Assembly: GCA_010093605.1 (NCBI GenBank)
Contig: MU004187.1
Coordinates: 687,383 to 751,382 of the forward strand
Direction: 5' to 3'
DNA length: 64,000 nt
Source of the DNA: Lophium mytilinum
Lineage: Eukaryota > Ascomycota > Dothideomycetes > Mytilinidiales > Mytilinidiaceae
The notes beneath the pieces are model-generated. The model ran no database searches, was not told the origin of the DNA, and saw nothing but the letters and a program-made list of their open reading frames with translations. This document shows positions 1 through 10,863 of this stretch, one piece after another. A program made the translations under genes and the position numbers. Position 1 is the first letter of the stretch; every line of letters begins with the position of its first letter.

Positions 1-260
1 TGCAGATCAAAACTGGCCGCTTCATGTTCTTCATCACCCGCCTGACGGAGAACACGAACCTCGCCGCCGCCATCCCGCCCTCGGAGCAGGTCTTCAACGC
101 CGCCCGCATCAACATCATGCTCGCGCGGTCGAAGTTTGCCGAGCTGGATATCGCGAATAAGCCGCGGCCGGGGCTGCAGCAGGCGTTTGCGAGCGTGTCG
201 ATGGGGCATAGTGGGGAGAGCGACGGCGAGGGCGGGAGAGGGGAAGATTTTGGGGTCTGA
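1..260 (+). CDS. 3' end of an unidentified protein-coding gene
   Basis: An open frame runs in from the left edge and stops at 258-260, giving the last ~85 residues of a protein. The first bases (tgcag) could be the end of an intron, so the visible part may be a complete last exon. The peptide has a hydrophobic start (FMFFITRL), then a mixed helical stretch (NAARINIMLARSKFAELD), and ends in a Gly/Glu/Ser-rich tail typical of a disordered C-terminus. I do not recognise the family. Codon use (GCC/CTC-rich at third positions) looks coding over about the first 200 bases, which supports this strand over the overlapping antisense frames. The rest of the gene is outside the window. Confidence 0.5.
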   Translation, partial: QIKTGRFMFFITRLTENTNLAAAIPPSEQVFNAARINIMLARSKFAELDIANKPRPGLQQAFASVSMGHSGESDGEGGRGEDFGV

Positions 261-865
261 GATAGGAGGGTTGAGCGCGGCTTGGGGGCGATTTAAAAGT
301 GCTTTGTTGGTGCGAGATACCCCCTTTGGTTATGGCGTTCGGCGTCGAGCTGAGTAGGAAAAGCGAAGGATGCTCTAGGCGGCTTCGAGGGGATCCTACT
401 GGATAGGAAATTTCGAGGCTGAGGCTATTTTGGACGGGATCTGATCTATAACACCACACCGTTGATTTGACGAAGTCTTGAGTGGTCCTGCACGGAGCAC
501 TCCAACGTACTCTCAGAACCCCTTAATAGGATCTATCAATTTGGAGCTTCTCAATCAAGCATGCTTTCCTGTACATGTCCCAGCATCTTAGCACTGCCTG
601 GGAACCTCCACTTCGCTCTCTAAAACCCGAATAAATAGTGGTGTTCCATGGAATGCAAGTCAGACTCACAGCATAGAAATATCGAGTCTGGCTCGATATA
701 GCGCGTCAAGCAATAACATACCAAAAGCGACTCCAAATCGCACGAACTAGCTCCCGTTCATACATCTCACCACACCGTAATTTCACCCCGTTGCGCTACC
801 CCAATTCAAAGTGTCTGGCCTCCGACATCTTACGGTAGCCTGCTGCACAAAGGAGTCAAACTCAA

Positions 866-909
866 CAGGAACTCAGCAGGAACTCAACAGGAACTCAACA
901 GGAACTCAA
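866..909. repeat. 11-bp minisatellite, four tandem copies
   Basis: Four head-to-tail copies of CAGGAACTCAA lie here. The first has G for A at its last position. The array sits in the ~780-bp non-coding interval between the partial first gene and the 3' end of the glucosidase II gene. Nothing else in 261-1042 looks like a gene. Confidence 0.85.
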
Positions 910-1042
910 CATGTATCAACAAACTCCTCTCCTAGCATTCGTTATACATATACTCTAAGTGTATCACATCTACCCCAACCCTAAAATCCAACTTTTTCCC
1001 AACCCACCCACCCCATCTACCTAGGTACCCTCCCCTCCACAC

Positions 1043-4000
1043 CTACGCAAATTGAATCCTCCACCCCTTCCCCACGGCCACCTTCGGATCCCTCACCACC
1101 GCCCACGCCGCCTTCACCCCCTGCGCCGGATAAAACGTCACCTTCGCCCTCCTCCCCCCTTTACTCTCCTTGACCCCCTCCTCACTAACCGCCACCTCCG
1201 CCAACCCCTCCCACGCCGCCGGCGCACCCACCACAACGACCTTCTCGACCCTCACCTTCGCCATCGCCTTCGCAAACGCCGCCGTCTTCGGCCCCTGCGT
1301 CCCGATATCCGTCGAACTCAGCGCGCTCGTCTCGTGATCAAACACAAACTTCCGGTGGATAGCCGCGCCCTGCTCAAACTCAAACGTCTCGCCGTCGTCG
1401 ATATACAGCGTCCCCTCGGCGTTGCCCGCGCGGTCGAGCACGACGACTAGCGTGAAGGGGTCCCATTTCATGAGGCCGGAGCTGCGGCGCGGGCGGTCGC
1501 GGCGCGGGATGACGTGGCCGCCCTGCATGAGCAGCGGGATCTTGTCCAGGGGCGCTTGGACGGTGTGGTAGCCGGCGCCGGTGTAGGTGGTGTAGTCGAA
1601 GTAGTCGTAGTAGGGTTCGGCGTCGGCGAGGTAGATGTCGACGCTGTTGGCGCCCTCGGTGACGACGGGCTTGGCGAGGAGCCCTGTCGAGCCGACGTAG
1701 AGCTGGTCGTCGATGGCGAAGCCGGCGGCGTCGTCGGGGTGGACGTAGAAATTGGGGCGCACGATGGGCGCGCCCGTCGTGGCGGCTTCATGGAAGGCTG
1801 TGTACCAGGCGGGGAGGAGCTGGTAGCGGAGGCGGAGGGCTTGAGAGATGATTTCTGTGTAGGGGGCGCCAGGGACGTAGGGCTCGCGTCGGCGGGTGTC
1901 GATGTGGGCGTGGCCGCGGAAGAAGGGGTAGAAGGTGCCGGTTTGGTACCAGCGGGTTAGGAGCTCTTTGCTTGGGTTGCCGAAAAAACCACCGACGTCG
2001 GCGCCGGCGAAGGGAAAGCCTGAAATCCCTTGGTTGAGTACCATGGGGATGGATATGGCTAGATGAGACCATTCTGCCAGATTGTCCCCGGTCCACATGG
2101 CACCGAGACGTTGGCTTCCGGCGTAGAATGAGCGGGTTAGCACAAAAGGTCGGCGGACCTCACCCTTCTTTCGTTCCACCATGGCCTCGAATGTGGCATT
2201 GTGGAAAGTCAAGCCATTGATGTTATGCACATCACGGTGCTCCCAGTTTCCATAGTGTAGATTGTCCTTTGGCATGGTCGTTTCAGGGCCGTTGAAGACC
2301 GAGGGCTCGTTCATGTCGTTCCAGATGAAAGTGTTGGCAAAAGTCCCTTTCCAGCTGTCGTATTTGAACAGTGTCGTCCACCATTTGATGGCTGCAGGAT
2401 TGAAGCAGTCAACCCAGTAAGACGATCCAGGCCAACACCAGCCTTCGTAGTCGTTGCCCTCCTTGTTCTTTACTGCAAGGCCTTTGCTCTTCATTTCGTC
2501 GATGACAGGGTATTTGTCCGTGTTCTTAATGTGAGGATCGATGATCGCGACCAGCTTCCTGTCGCGCTTATCCAACTGATTGTGCATTTTCTTGGGATTT
2601 GGGAATGTGAGGGGATCCCAGGTGAAGTACTTCTTACCATCTGTGTACTCAATGTCGAGCCAAATAACGTCGTATGGGATCTTGAATTTGTCGAATTTGC
2701 GATCAACGTCCATGACATCCTCGTCGGTGACATAGTTCCATCTGCACTGGTGGTACGCAATGGCGAACTGCTGTGGCATCGCCGTAAATCCGGTCAATTC
2801 GCCATATTTCTGGGTGATATCCTTGGGGGTAGGTCCAAGCATAACAAATACATCCAATATTCCGCTTTCGGATATCCAATGTGTTTGAGTGTCTGTGACC
2901 GACTTGGTTCCAAGACTGAGGGGATTTTTGGAACCTTTCGATTTTACGATATCAATCCAGGTCTCGGCTGCATTCAACCAGAAAACTCCGACAGTGGATC
3001 CTTTGCGATGAGCTTGCATTAATGGAATGGCACCATAAAGTGTCATAGGGCTGTCCAACTCGTACTCGAAAACGTCGGCATTGTAGAGTCGGTAGGGTTC
3101 ACTGTACTTTCCATCCCCGCCTCTATAGACTTGTTAGTACAACACTCTTGGTTTAAAATTGAAGATATCGTACCTTGTTTCTTTCAAAGATAGCGAGCTT
3201 GCGTGCTCTGGGATTCCGTAGACGTGCTCGTAGCCCGGGAATGAGATGTCCAGAGCGACGGCCTCCGGTCCCTTGGGCTTGGTATCCGTATTGCCACCAA
3301 ATGTCTCCTCCCACCAAGTGCTCTCGTCCTCGCCAGTCTCTTCGGTCGTCTCTGGAGGAGGTTCCTCGCCTTCCTTCGGCTGTGGTTTCTCGACCTTCGC
3401 CCTCCAATGCTCCATATTCAACAGACCCCGCTCGTTGAATTTAATATGTGTTTCGCCATCTCGCTTGAAATTGATACCGAACGGAGAATGCGTTATGACT
3501 GCTTCGTGTGTCCCAGCAGGACCATAGTTCACTCTTGTCGAGCCAGCCTCGGTGTCCCGGCTCAATGCAGCGCCAGTGCTGATTTCGAGGCCCCCAACAA
3601 TAGCCCATTTTGATGCTTCGTTGTACCGCTCTTTTCTCGCCTTGCTATCATGCCGTAGCGTGATATCTCCCTTTTGCCTTTTTTCCTCATCTACCGTCAC
3701 TCGCGCTGTGCCAGATTCCAAAAATGTGACAGTGAGCGGTAACCGGACCGTCTCACCAGATTTTCCGACCGTCTTGAGTATTGTGCCAGACAACTGCCCA
3801 TCTTTGAAGGAAACGGAGGAGGGATCGAGGTTGTAGGGGGAGGTCCAGCTCGTGAGCTGTGCTACGTCGTCGGCGAATGCTCTGTTGCGTTTGCAAAATC
3901 CAGCCTGAGTGCATGTCTTGAAGTTCTCGTGCTTGACCATGACTATACGCCGTATAAGTCTACAATTTCCAAATTCAAAGCAATTTCAATGGACGTCAGA

Positions 4001-4099
4001 CGGAAAACACCTACCAACTGGCGTAAATAGGGAAGTCAACGCGGTAAAAGAAAGGAAAACATCCGTCCAGCTGCGGGGCTGGGGCATTGTGAAGAACAT
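1043..4099 (-). CDS. gls2: Glucosidase II catalytic alpha subunit (GH31), 977 aa, three exons
   Basis: This is the ER enzyme that trims the two inner glucoses from N-glycans (alpha-1,3-glucosidase) and so runs the calnexin folding cycle. Exons on the minus strand are 4099-4015, 3942-3174 and 3122-1043, with introns of 72 and 51 nt; the sum is 978 codons with stop. The start has a CACC context. It opens a short signal peptide (FLSFTALTSLF) joined by exon 2 to VKHENFKTC, the usual mature N-terminus of fungal glucosidase II. The GH31 signatures are present: DVIWLDIEYTDGKKYF, then the nucleophile motif WNDMNEPS (Asp about 554), then MWTGDN holding the likely acid/base Asp, and GADVGGFFGNP. Length is normal for the family. 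It shares a 373-bp divergent promoter with the NDP kinase. Being soluble, the enzyme would need a beta subunit for retention, which is not seen here. Confidence 0.96.
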
Positions 4100-4472
4100 G
4101 GTGGCCTAGACGCAGCTGGTGCTGTCAGGCAGAGTCTCGTACACTTCAGCTGGTGGAGGCTTGGTGTTTGGATGCAGACTGGCCAGGTTGCTCGTCTTGG
4201 GGTTGGCGGTGGAGCAGCAGCTAGCATGTCGCTCCAATTGGCGCTATCAGGGGCTGCACGGCCGCTTTTTTAGCAGCCCCGCCCTAAAGTGCCACCGCAC
4301 TCCCCCCACTAGATACACGACAATTTCTGCCCAGACGCCGCTATATATGACCTCGCAATTCCCCTCTGGCATCCCCGACCCGCCCATCTTCAAGCACCTA
4401 GGACCGAAAGACCGCGCCCGCCTCCGCCATAACATCGAAGTCCACGCCGAACAGGAACGAGAAACCGCCAAC
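4100..4472. promoter_or_regulatory. Divergent intergenic region, glucosidase II / NDP kinase
   Basis: These 373 bp separate the two start codons and must hold both promoters. A TATA-like run (ctatatatg) lies near 4341-4349, about 125 bp upstream of the chosen NDP kinase start. An in-frame ATG inside it (4347) would extend that kinase by 42 residues; see findings. Confidence 0.6.
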
Positions 4473-5241
4473 ATGACCACCGAACAGACGTGAGTTTCCT
4501 CGAGTATCGAGAGAGGAGCGGTGAAGCTAACATTGGGGGTCCAGTTTCATTGCCATCAAGCCCGACGGCGTCCAGGTATGCCATTGTCCCATGCCATTCT
4601 ATTATATCAAACCAGCAAGAGAGCAGAACCATGGAACTCTTCTCTCTGTGCCTGTCACCCCACAATAGATCGAATTGCTAACGTCCTATCAGCGTGGCCT
4701 CATTGGACCCATCATCTCCCGCTTCGAGAACCGTGGGTACGTAGTCCTCATCTTCATTCTTATTTGCACGTTTATAACCTGGACTTCTCACTGACATCCT
4801 CCAGCTTCAAGCTCGCGGCCATCAAGCTCGTCACTCCCTCCAAGGAGCACCTCGAAAAGCACTACGAGGACCTCTCTGACAAGCCTTTCTTCCCCGGACT
4901 CATTGCCTGTATGCCTCCCCTTATATCTTCCCTACACACCATACAAGCACAATGTCCCCATACTAACACACACAGACATGGGCAGCGGCCCCGTCGCCGC
5001 CATGGTCTGGGAGGGCCGTGACGCCGTCAAGACCGGCCGCTCCATCCTGGGCGCCACCAACCCGCTGGCCTCTGCCCCTGGCACCATCCGCGGCGACTAC
5101 GCCCTCGATGTCGGCCGCAACGTCTGCCACGGCTCCGACAGCGTCGAGAACGCCAAGAAGGAGATTGCTCTCTGGTTCAAGGAGGGCGAGGTCCAGACCT
5201 GGAAGAGCGCCCAGTTCGACTGGGTCTACGAGAAGCCATAG
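4473..5241 (+). CDS. ndk1: Nucleoside diphosphate kinase, 153 aa, five exons
   Basis: It transfers the gamma-phosphate from ATP to other nucleoside diphosphates through a phosphohistidine. Exons are 4473-4489, 4545-4575, 4693-4736, 4805-4908 and 4976-5241; the sum is 154 codons with stop. The product begins [19 protein letters not shown], followed by IGPIISRFE and a single NDK domain. The active-site motif is NVCHGSDS with His about 117, and the C-terminus is FDWVYEKP. The 153-aa length is exactly that of cytosolic group-I enzymes, which is why I chose 4473 (context CCAAC-ATG-A) over the upstream in-frame ATG at 4347. The first exon is only 17 nt, so automated models may miss it. The four introns are short and have standard GT..AG ends. 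Confidence 0.96.
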
Positions 5242-5877
5242 ATTATGAAAGTAGGATATGGTGATACGATGCTATGAAAGAGCGGACGGTCTAGGGATCT
5301 TGCTTGCCCTGTCAGGCCTTGACCTAGAATAGAAATACAAAACGTATTCTGCAATCTTCCTGTTGAATTTGTTGGGGAGCTTTGGCATGTGATGATGATC
5401 TTCCCAAACACCAGGGGTCGAAGACCAATATATAGGCTGTGGATTTGATTATCGACGCTTGAAAGCCGACAGTACTAGGCCGTGAGTCCGGGCACGCGGA
5501 TACGACTTTATGAGTATCGCTTTTAAAAGGCAGACACCACTGTCAGAGCATTAAGGCTACTAGAAAACTAACCAGTTAGAAGGTAACGCAAATTCTGGTG
5601 CATGAAACATGACATCGCTTCTAGCTTATGGAAAGACACGTCTGGCAATAGCAAACGAGTATGGAAATATATTTGATTTGAGAATGTTGCAATGAAGGGT
5701 GAAAGGGTCTATGTAAGGCTTCAGCATGCTAACAGAAGTTGCAATTTATTCAAATTTAGAGGCCAATACTCTGATCTTAAGAACTGCCCATCCACTCTGA
5801 ATTGTAGGCCTGCCCAGTGATCGCACACAGTTTACCCTGACCGCTCTATCAAATCCTACCCCTCTGTCGAGCTGAGA
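5242..5877. other. Convergent intergenic region, no gene seen
   Basis: These 636 bp lie between the 3' ends of the NDP kinase (+) and the 749-aa protein (-). They are AT-richer than the flanking exons. I see no open frame with coding character, no RNA gene and no repeat. They presumably hold both 3' UTRs. Confidence 0.6.
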
Positions 5878-8185
5878 TCATTTAGCTCTCCAAACAAGCT
5901 CTATGTTTGGTTCCTCGTCCACCTCCTGCTTGACTTTCGCCTCGGCCGCCTCTATGTCTGCCTTTTGCTCGACATTCGCCCCATCTCCAGCTTGCAGGGT
6001 ATCTCCCTGCTCTGCCTGCTGTCCTTGCTCTGCCTGATATCTCTCCCATGCAGCCCGATTCCTCTCGCCCTCCTCCCACTTCGCCCTCTTCCGCTTCTCA
6101 TCATCCTCCTTCATCCGCTCGAACACCGCTTTCCTCTTCGACCTCCCCTCTTCTCCCCTTTTCTCCCTATGCCTCATCAACGACCCCTGACCCCTCCTCC
6201 TCTTCTTCTCATTCAACTCCCTCAACTCCTCACTGACCCCCTCACTCAACCCCTCCCCAACCTCCCTCACCCCAATCCTCGCCCTCACCTCCTCAAGCAC
6301 CACATCCCTAATCCCTTCCACCACCTTCCCCGGCAAGCCCTCCGGCACGCAAACCGGCCCCAGCACCCCACTCGACCCAACTCCACTCCCCACCCCCGCC
6401 TTCCTCTTCTTCGTCTCCCCCTCCTTCTTCCTCCTCCCCGGCTCCGCCTCTCTTACCTCCCGCCACGGCCGCCCCCAAAACACCTCCACCACCGCATCCA
6501 CCACCACCGCCGCGCCCACCCCCGGCACCCGCGTCCCCGCCACCACCGGCATCGCCCGGCTCGGCGGCCGCAACCGCTCCACCCCGGCCAGCCGCATAAG
6601 CACCTGTGCCTCCTGCGGCACGGCCCCGGTGAACCGGCGCTGCCAGAGGTCGCGGAAGGCGTCGTCGCCGCTGAGGTGCGTCTTCAGCTGCGCGGGCCAG
6701 CCGTAGAGGCCGCGCGGGAGGACGGAGGGGGGGAAGAGGAGGCTGAAGACGGATTTGTAGCGCGCCATTTTGCGGTCGATGGGCGGCGTGGGGGTCAGCG
6801 GGAGGATGGTGAGGTGGGAGGCGAGGGCGGCGAGAGAGGCGCAACGCGGGTGGAGGAGGTTTTGGGCGGCGCGGGGCGCGGAGGTGGTGTCGCGGAGCCA
6901 GGTGGTTAGGGCGGTGCCGGAGGGGAGGGGGGTGGAGGAGGGGTTTGGTGGTGGGTGGGGGTTTTTGAAGAGGGCGGAGAGGTGGGGGTGGGTGGTTGTT
7001 GAGAATAGGGCCGTGGAGAGAGGTTCTTCGGATTTGAGGGCGTCTTCGTGTTCTAGAGTAGCTTCGCTTCTGAGGGTGTCTCCATTCTTGGAGGAGTCTT
7101 CGCTCTTCAGGGTGGCTCGGTCCTTGAGAGTTTCTCTGTCCTTGAGGATATCGATACAGCCTCCGTACATATCGAGAAATTCCTTGAGCCCTGAAACCAT
7201 AAGATCCCACTGTAGAAGCGTCGTAGTCCAGTGGAGTTCCTCCGGGATTTCGCCTTGAGGAGCTTCTTGGATGGATAACAACGACAGCGCCCTCTCGATA
7301 TCTTGAAAGACCCACCGCAGACGAATCCTGAGTATAATGTGTATGGCATACGCGCAATTGTAGTCGAATTCGCCCTTCTTCAACGACTCCCTCGCTAGTT
7401 CTAGTGTGGCTAAGTACGCATCGTCAATCTCTATACCCTCTTTCCTGAGAAGACTTTGCTGGACGATCCCAATCGCAGACTCCACCAGTATCACCCCCAT
7501 CGACGAAATTTTAGGTTTCTCTTTCTCCAGGAAGACCAAGCGTTCGAAGTCTTCTCCGAACGGGGGAAGGTCGTTGACGAGGAACGACACGAAGCTCGAT
7601 TCTCTGACACCAAAGCTGAGACGGTGGACGAACTCCGGCAATCCGGCGCCTAGGGCATATGTCAGAAACGCGCGCTTGAACTTCGCCCGCTTGGCTGGCT
7701 GTTCGAAATGGCCGTGGTATGCCCGGAGAAGCGTGCCGAAGACCTTAACGTGTCTATCGAAGCCCGTTAGGGCAGAGTCGTAGTCAGGAAGGACATCGCA
7801 ATCGGTAATCTCGCCCGGCGCGAATAGGTGCTTGTAGTTACTAGGCAGCTATTAGCTACTAGATGTTGAGCAGTTGCATGTCAGCTAGAGTATCATACCT
7901 GCTTCCGACGTCTTGTTCCATATTCGTAGCAACCACTAGCTCATGATACGGCCGGCTCGACAGCGCGTCCACGGCTGCGGCGACTGTCACGATCTCTCCC
8001 GGTTCACGAGCTAGTAGTACAGACAAAGCCATCGCTTCTCTGTGCTTACCATTTGTTTGTGTCGGGGCGTTCGAGCTGTCGGGAAACTTGTCCATCACGA
8101 GGGAGCACATGGTGGAGAGGGCGCGGATTTGCTGGTCTAGCTCGTAGGCCCACTGCTGGTCGCGATCTTGCTGGCTGGCCTCCAT
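5878..8185 (-). CDS. Unidentified 749-aa protein with charged C-terminal coiled coil
   Basis: Two exons, 8185-7899 and 7840-5878, joined by a 58-nt intron (donor GTATGA, acceptor CCTAG); the sum is 750 codons. The N-terminal ~390 residues are well-mixed globular sequence rich in helix formers (LLRAYHGHFEQPAKRAKF, YNCAYAIHIILRIRLRWVF) with no motif I recognise. Residues ~190-240 hold short degenerate repeats of the type LKDRETLKSED. From about residue 560 the chain becomes highly charged (RSKRKAVFERMKEDDEKRKR), predicting a long coiled coil or basic nuclear-type tail, and it ends in a Gln/Glu-rich stretch. No signal peptide or membrane segment is visible. The reading frame is open through the joined exons; the second exon has no good ATG near its start, which supports the upstream exon. 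I cannot assign a function. Confidence 0.82.
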
Positions 8186-9015
8186 CTTGGGTATATGTTA
8201 TCAAACTGTGCGATGAGTGTGTTGGAAGTCAGAGGCAGCGGAGTATGGCGGTCTAAAGAGGGTGTTGTGGTGTTGTAGAACGCGTCGCGCCAGTGAAAGA
8301 GAGATCAAGCAATTTCAATACGGTTAAGAAAGCGGGAAGTACTGACTTTGTCGTTGACCCACCGCAGCGCCCTCGCTGCTAGTGAGAACACACGTTGCAT
8401 TCGGATTTACAAGGTGGTATGAAAGCCCTAAGTGATGGCCGTCGTAATTGGGGCAAATCCGATGAGATCTGTTGAGGATTTGATTCACAGCCAAGCGATC
8501 CAGGCCAACAGAAGTGCTCACTGAACGGCAACGCATAGCAGTTCGATCATGATTGGGCGGAAGACTGAACAGAACGCGACAGACCACGTGTAGTTTTCAT
8601 CGAGATTCTATCGGTTTACGTCATTTTGACAGGAAACAAAATGACCAGAGAGTACTTATCAGGCAAGCAGCCGCTCAGAAACGCCAGCTTACCACGTGAA
8701 TGCTTTCCGCATCCGAGCTCACCATCGATACCTCCCGCACTCGTCACTGATTCCATGGCCACTAGGGTCACTCAGGGTAGGCTAATACCGGTCAGGAAAA
8801 GGGCACGTAGAAAGGGAGTTTTCTCAACTCAGCATGACCGGCAATTGTGTAGATCGCTAGGAGAGCACTCACGGGCTTGGCAACTCGATTCACGTTACCG
8901 ATTGCTCGTTGTCCACTGTCGGGTAAGGCATCGCCACAAGTCGGGGCTTGAGCTTCATGCGCATAGGAGTATGGCAGGGATAGAGTAGCTTGTATCGCGG
9001 GGACGAGCATGGCTA
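8186..9015. other. Intergenic region, no gene seen
   Basis: This is the upstream region of the 749-aa protein gene and the downstream region of Sen2, both on the minus strand. Several short open frames exist on both strands, but none has a recognisable domain, conserved start context or coding-like composition. Confidence 0.5.
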
Positions 9016-10368
9016 TCAGTCGCGATTTCGATTTGGAATCCATCTCCGCAACACAAACTCGCGGACCTTGTACTGTGTCAAGATCTTGCCAATATCGGTC
9101 TGCTCGATTGCCACATCGGTCTGCGTCGGTGGCGGTATGTCCACATACACCAGAACTAAACTTTTATGCACCTGTGTCTGAACACGATTGACACGATGTA
9201 ACCACCACCAATCCCGTTCAACGCCTTGCTGGGATGCCGCTTTCTGGTCCGGATTTTCAGTCCAGTACGAATGGCTGTAGGACGGTATGATAATGACTGC
9301 GAACTCGGCATGGGAGAACACTGGCCCTCTGTTGTAAAGCAGGTAGTCGACAGCGAACTTCACGCCTGGACGGACTACCCAGCCCAGCGATCGGAAGTGA
9401 TGGTACACAACGTATCTCAGAAGGAAGGCACCATCCGGCTGTAAGTATTGCGACTCACCAGAGGGGAAAGTCGAATGCTCAGCGAATAGTTTCAGAAGCT
9501 TCGAAGACGACATTGGTGAGTCTTTTTCAGACACCTCAAGAGCACCAAGAGCGTAGACTAAGAAGAAGGCCTCTTCGCAGGTCAATTGTAGATGCTCCTG
9601 ATCCTCGACTTCTTCATCTATGTCCTCATCCACGTTTTCAGGGACAATTGAGTCATCTTGGGTTGCCGTTGTGGCAATGTGTGTGCCCGGAAGCGATGTG
9701 GGTGAGGGTAAGGCAACGCCGGCATCAAGTAGTATGTCAGTCGCAATGGAAGCTTCGACAGTCTGAATGAGCGCTGACTCCTCACGGATATCAGGAATGT
9801 AAGCTCCTCCCGGCATCTTCCCTTCGTCCTTCAATTGCTGTTCGATAGTCTCTCTTTCCTTTCTTGCGCGCTCCAGTTTGAACTGGCGTCGGGTCTCCCG
9901 TCTCTGCCGCGTTACTTCTTCGCTGGTCTCCAAGGCTATGAGCCCTCGCCTTCTCTTTTCCTGGTCCAACCAGCGAGGTTCGCTGCGACTGAGCGTGCCT
10001 TTTCCATAGAAGCCTTGTTCCCAAAGAGCTCGAATAGTTTTAGGATCTGTGATATGAACAGCTTGTGTATCGGGGGAAAAATAGCCCTTGTAGAGATTCG
10101 GCAAGTGAGACGACGGCGGCCAGAAATATTGGGAGACCGCTGTCAAAACGATTCGCGCAATGGAGAGCGGGTTGTGGGGAATGAATGATGGCACGGGATA
10201 TATTTCTAGAGGTAGAGGGCGGCTGTGTATCTGAGCGTAGTTGGGCCTCTTCGGCCGAGGCGTCCGCTCTTGAGGTTTCGCAGCGACATTCTCAGGTAGC
10301 TTCCCATTCCCATGGCCAGATGTTACTGCCAGTACCACTCCATCCACACCGTCGACTTTGGAGTTCAT
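9016..10368 (-). CDS. SEN2: tRNA-splicing endonuclease catalytic subunit Sen2, 450 aa
   Basis: It is one of the two nuclease subunits of the heterotetrameric SEN complex; Sen2 cuts the 5' splice site of intron-containing pre-tRNAs. It is a single exon. The N-terminal half carries the fungal Sen2 region (LYKGYFSPDTQAVHITDP, ALWEQGFYGKGTLSRSEPRW) followed by a charged coiled segment (RQFKLERARKERETIEQQL). The C-terminal nuclease domain has the family signature YLLYNRGPVFSHAEFAV and VHKSLVLVYV. The catalytic triad residues expected for this fold can be placed at about Tyr345, His353 and Lys402, so the subunit looks active. Length is close to that of other ascomycete Sen2 proteins. It is divergent from the scramblase gene across 495 bp. 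Confidence 0.95.
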   Translation of the reverse strand: MNSKVDGVDGVVLAVTSGHGNGKLPENVAAKPQERTPRPKRPNYAQIHSRPLPLEIYPVPSFIPHNPLSIARIVLTAVSQYFWPPSSHLPNLYKGYFSPDTQAVHITDPKTIRALWEQGFYGKGTLSRSEPRWLDQEKRRRGLIALETSEEVTRQRRETRRQFKLERARKERETIEQQLKDEGKMPGGAYIPDIREESALIQTVEASIATDILLDAGVALPSPTSLPGTHIATTATQDDSIVPENVDEDIDEEVEDQEHLQLTCEEAFFLVYALGALEVSEKDSPMSSSKLLKLFAEHSTFPSGESQYLQPDGAFLLRYVVYHHFRSLGWVVRPGVKFAVDYLLYNRGPVFSHAEFAVIIIPSYSHSYWTENPDQKAASQQGVERDWWWLHRVNRVQTQVHKSLVLVYVDIPPPTQTDVAIEQTDIGKILTQYKVREFVLRRWIPNRNRD

Positions 10369-10863
10369 ATCCGGGTCTAAATGGCGTCGTGTCGCCTAGT
10401 TCTTGTGTACGTTAGCTTTCGGTCGGGCGAAAATACGTGAAACAAGCATGTTGGTTTGCAGTTGCTCAGATACCGTTGTAGTCTAATACAAATTGGTCTC
10501 TCAGAGGAGAACGAAGAAATCAAAATTCGCTCTTCAAGTGTACAATAAGGTGTCATCTTCGCAATTTGACGCGTCCGCGATGTGAAAAATGTGAGAGTTT
10601 TACTTACAATTTCTCAGCCCAAGCTGATAGACAGACGGACAAGCAGACGGCCGACAGAAGTGAGCCCTGGGGTTGTCGTAGACATCTCCAAGCTTGGTGA
10701 TGATAGAGAGCAGGAGCAGCGCAGATTTTGATGTGAGTCGAAATGGCCGCGGCGCTACGTTCTTCCGGAGCTCTTATCGATAAGGCAGCACGCCAGAGGA
10801 ACGTCAATCTGCCGATGTGAGACATTCATTCATCAAGCATAGAACGCTTCTAGATACCCAGCC
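10369..10863. promoter_or_regulatory. Divergent intergenic region, Sen2 / scramblase
   Basis: These 495 bp separate the two start codons. They must contain both promoters and 5' UTRs. I see no TATA box or repeat that I would name; the minus-strand open frame at 10604-10825 has no coding character. Confidence 0.5.

Noticed and set aside
5965-6909. 314-codon plus-strand open frame antisense to the 749-aa protein
   Set aside because: Leu/Pro/His/Arg-rich translation typical of the complement of a GC-rich coding strand; the minus-strand frame is open longer and has a coherent spliced structure.
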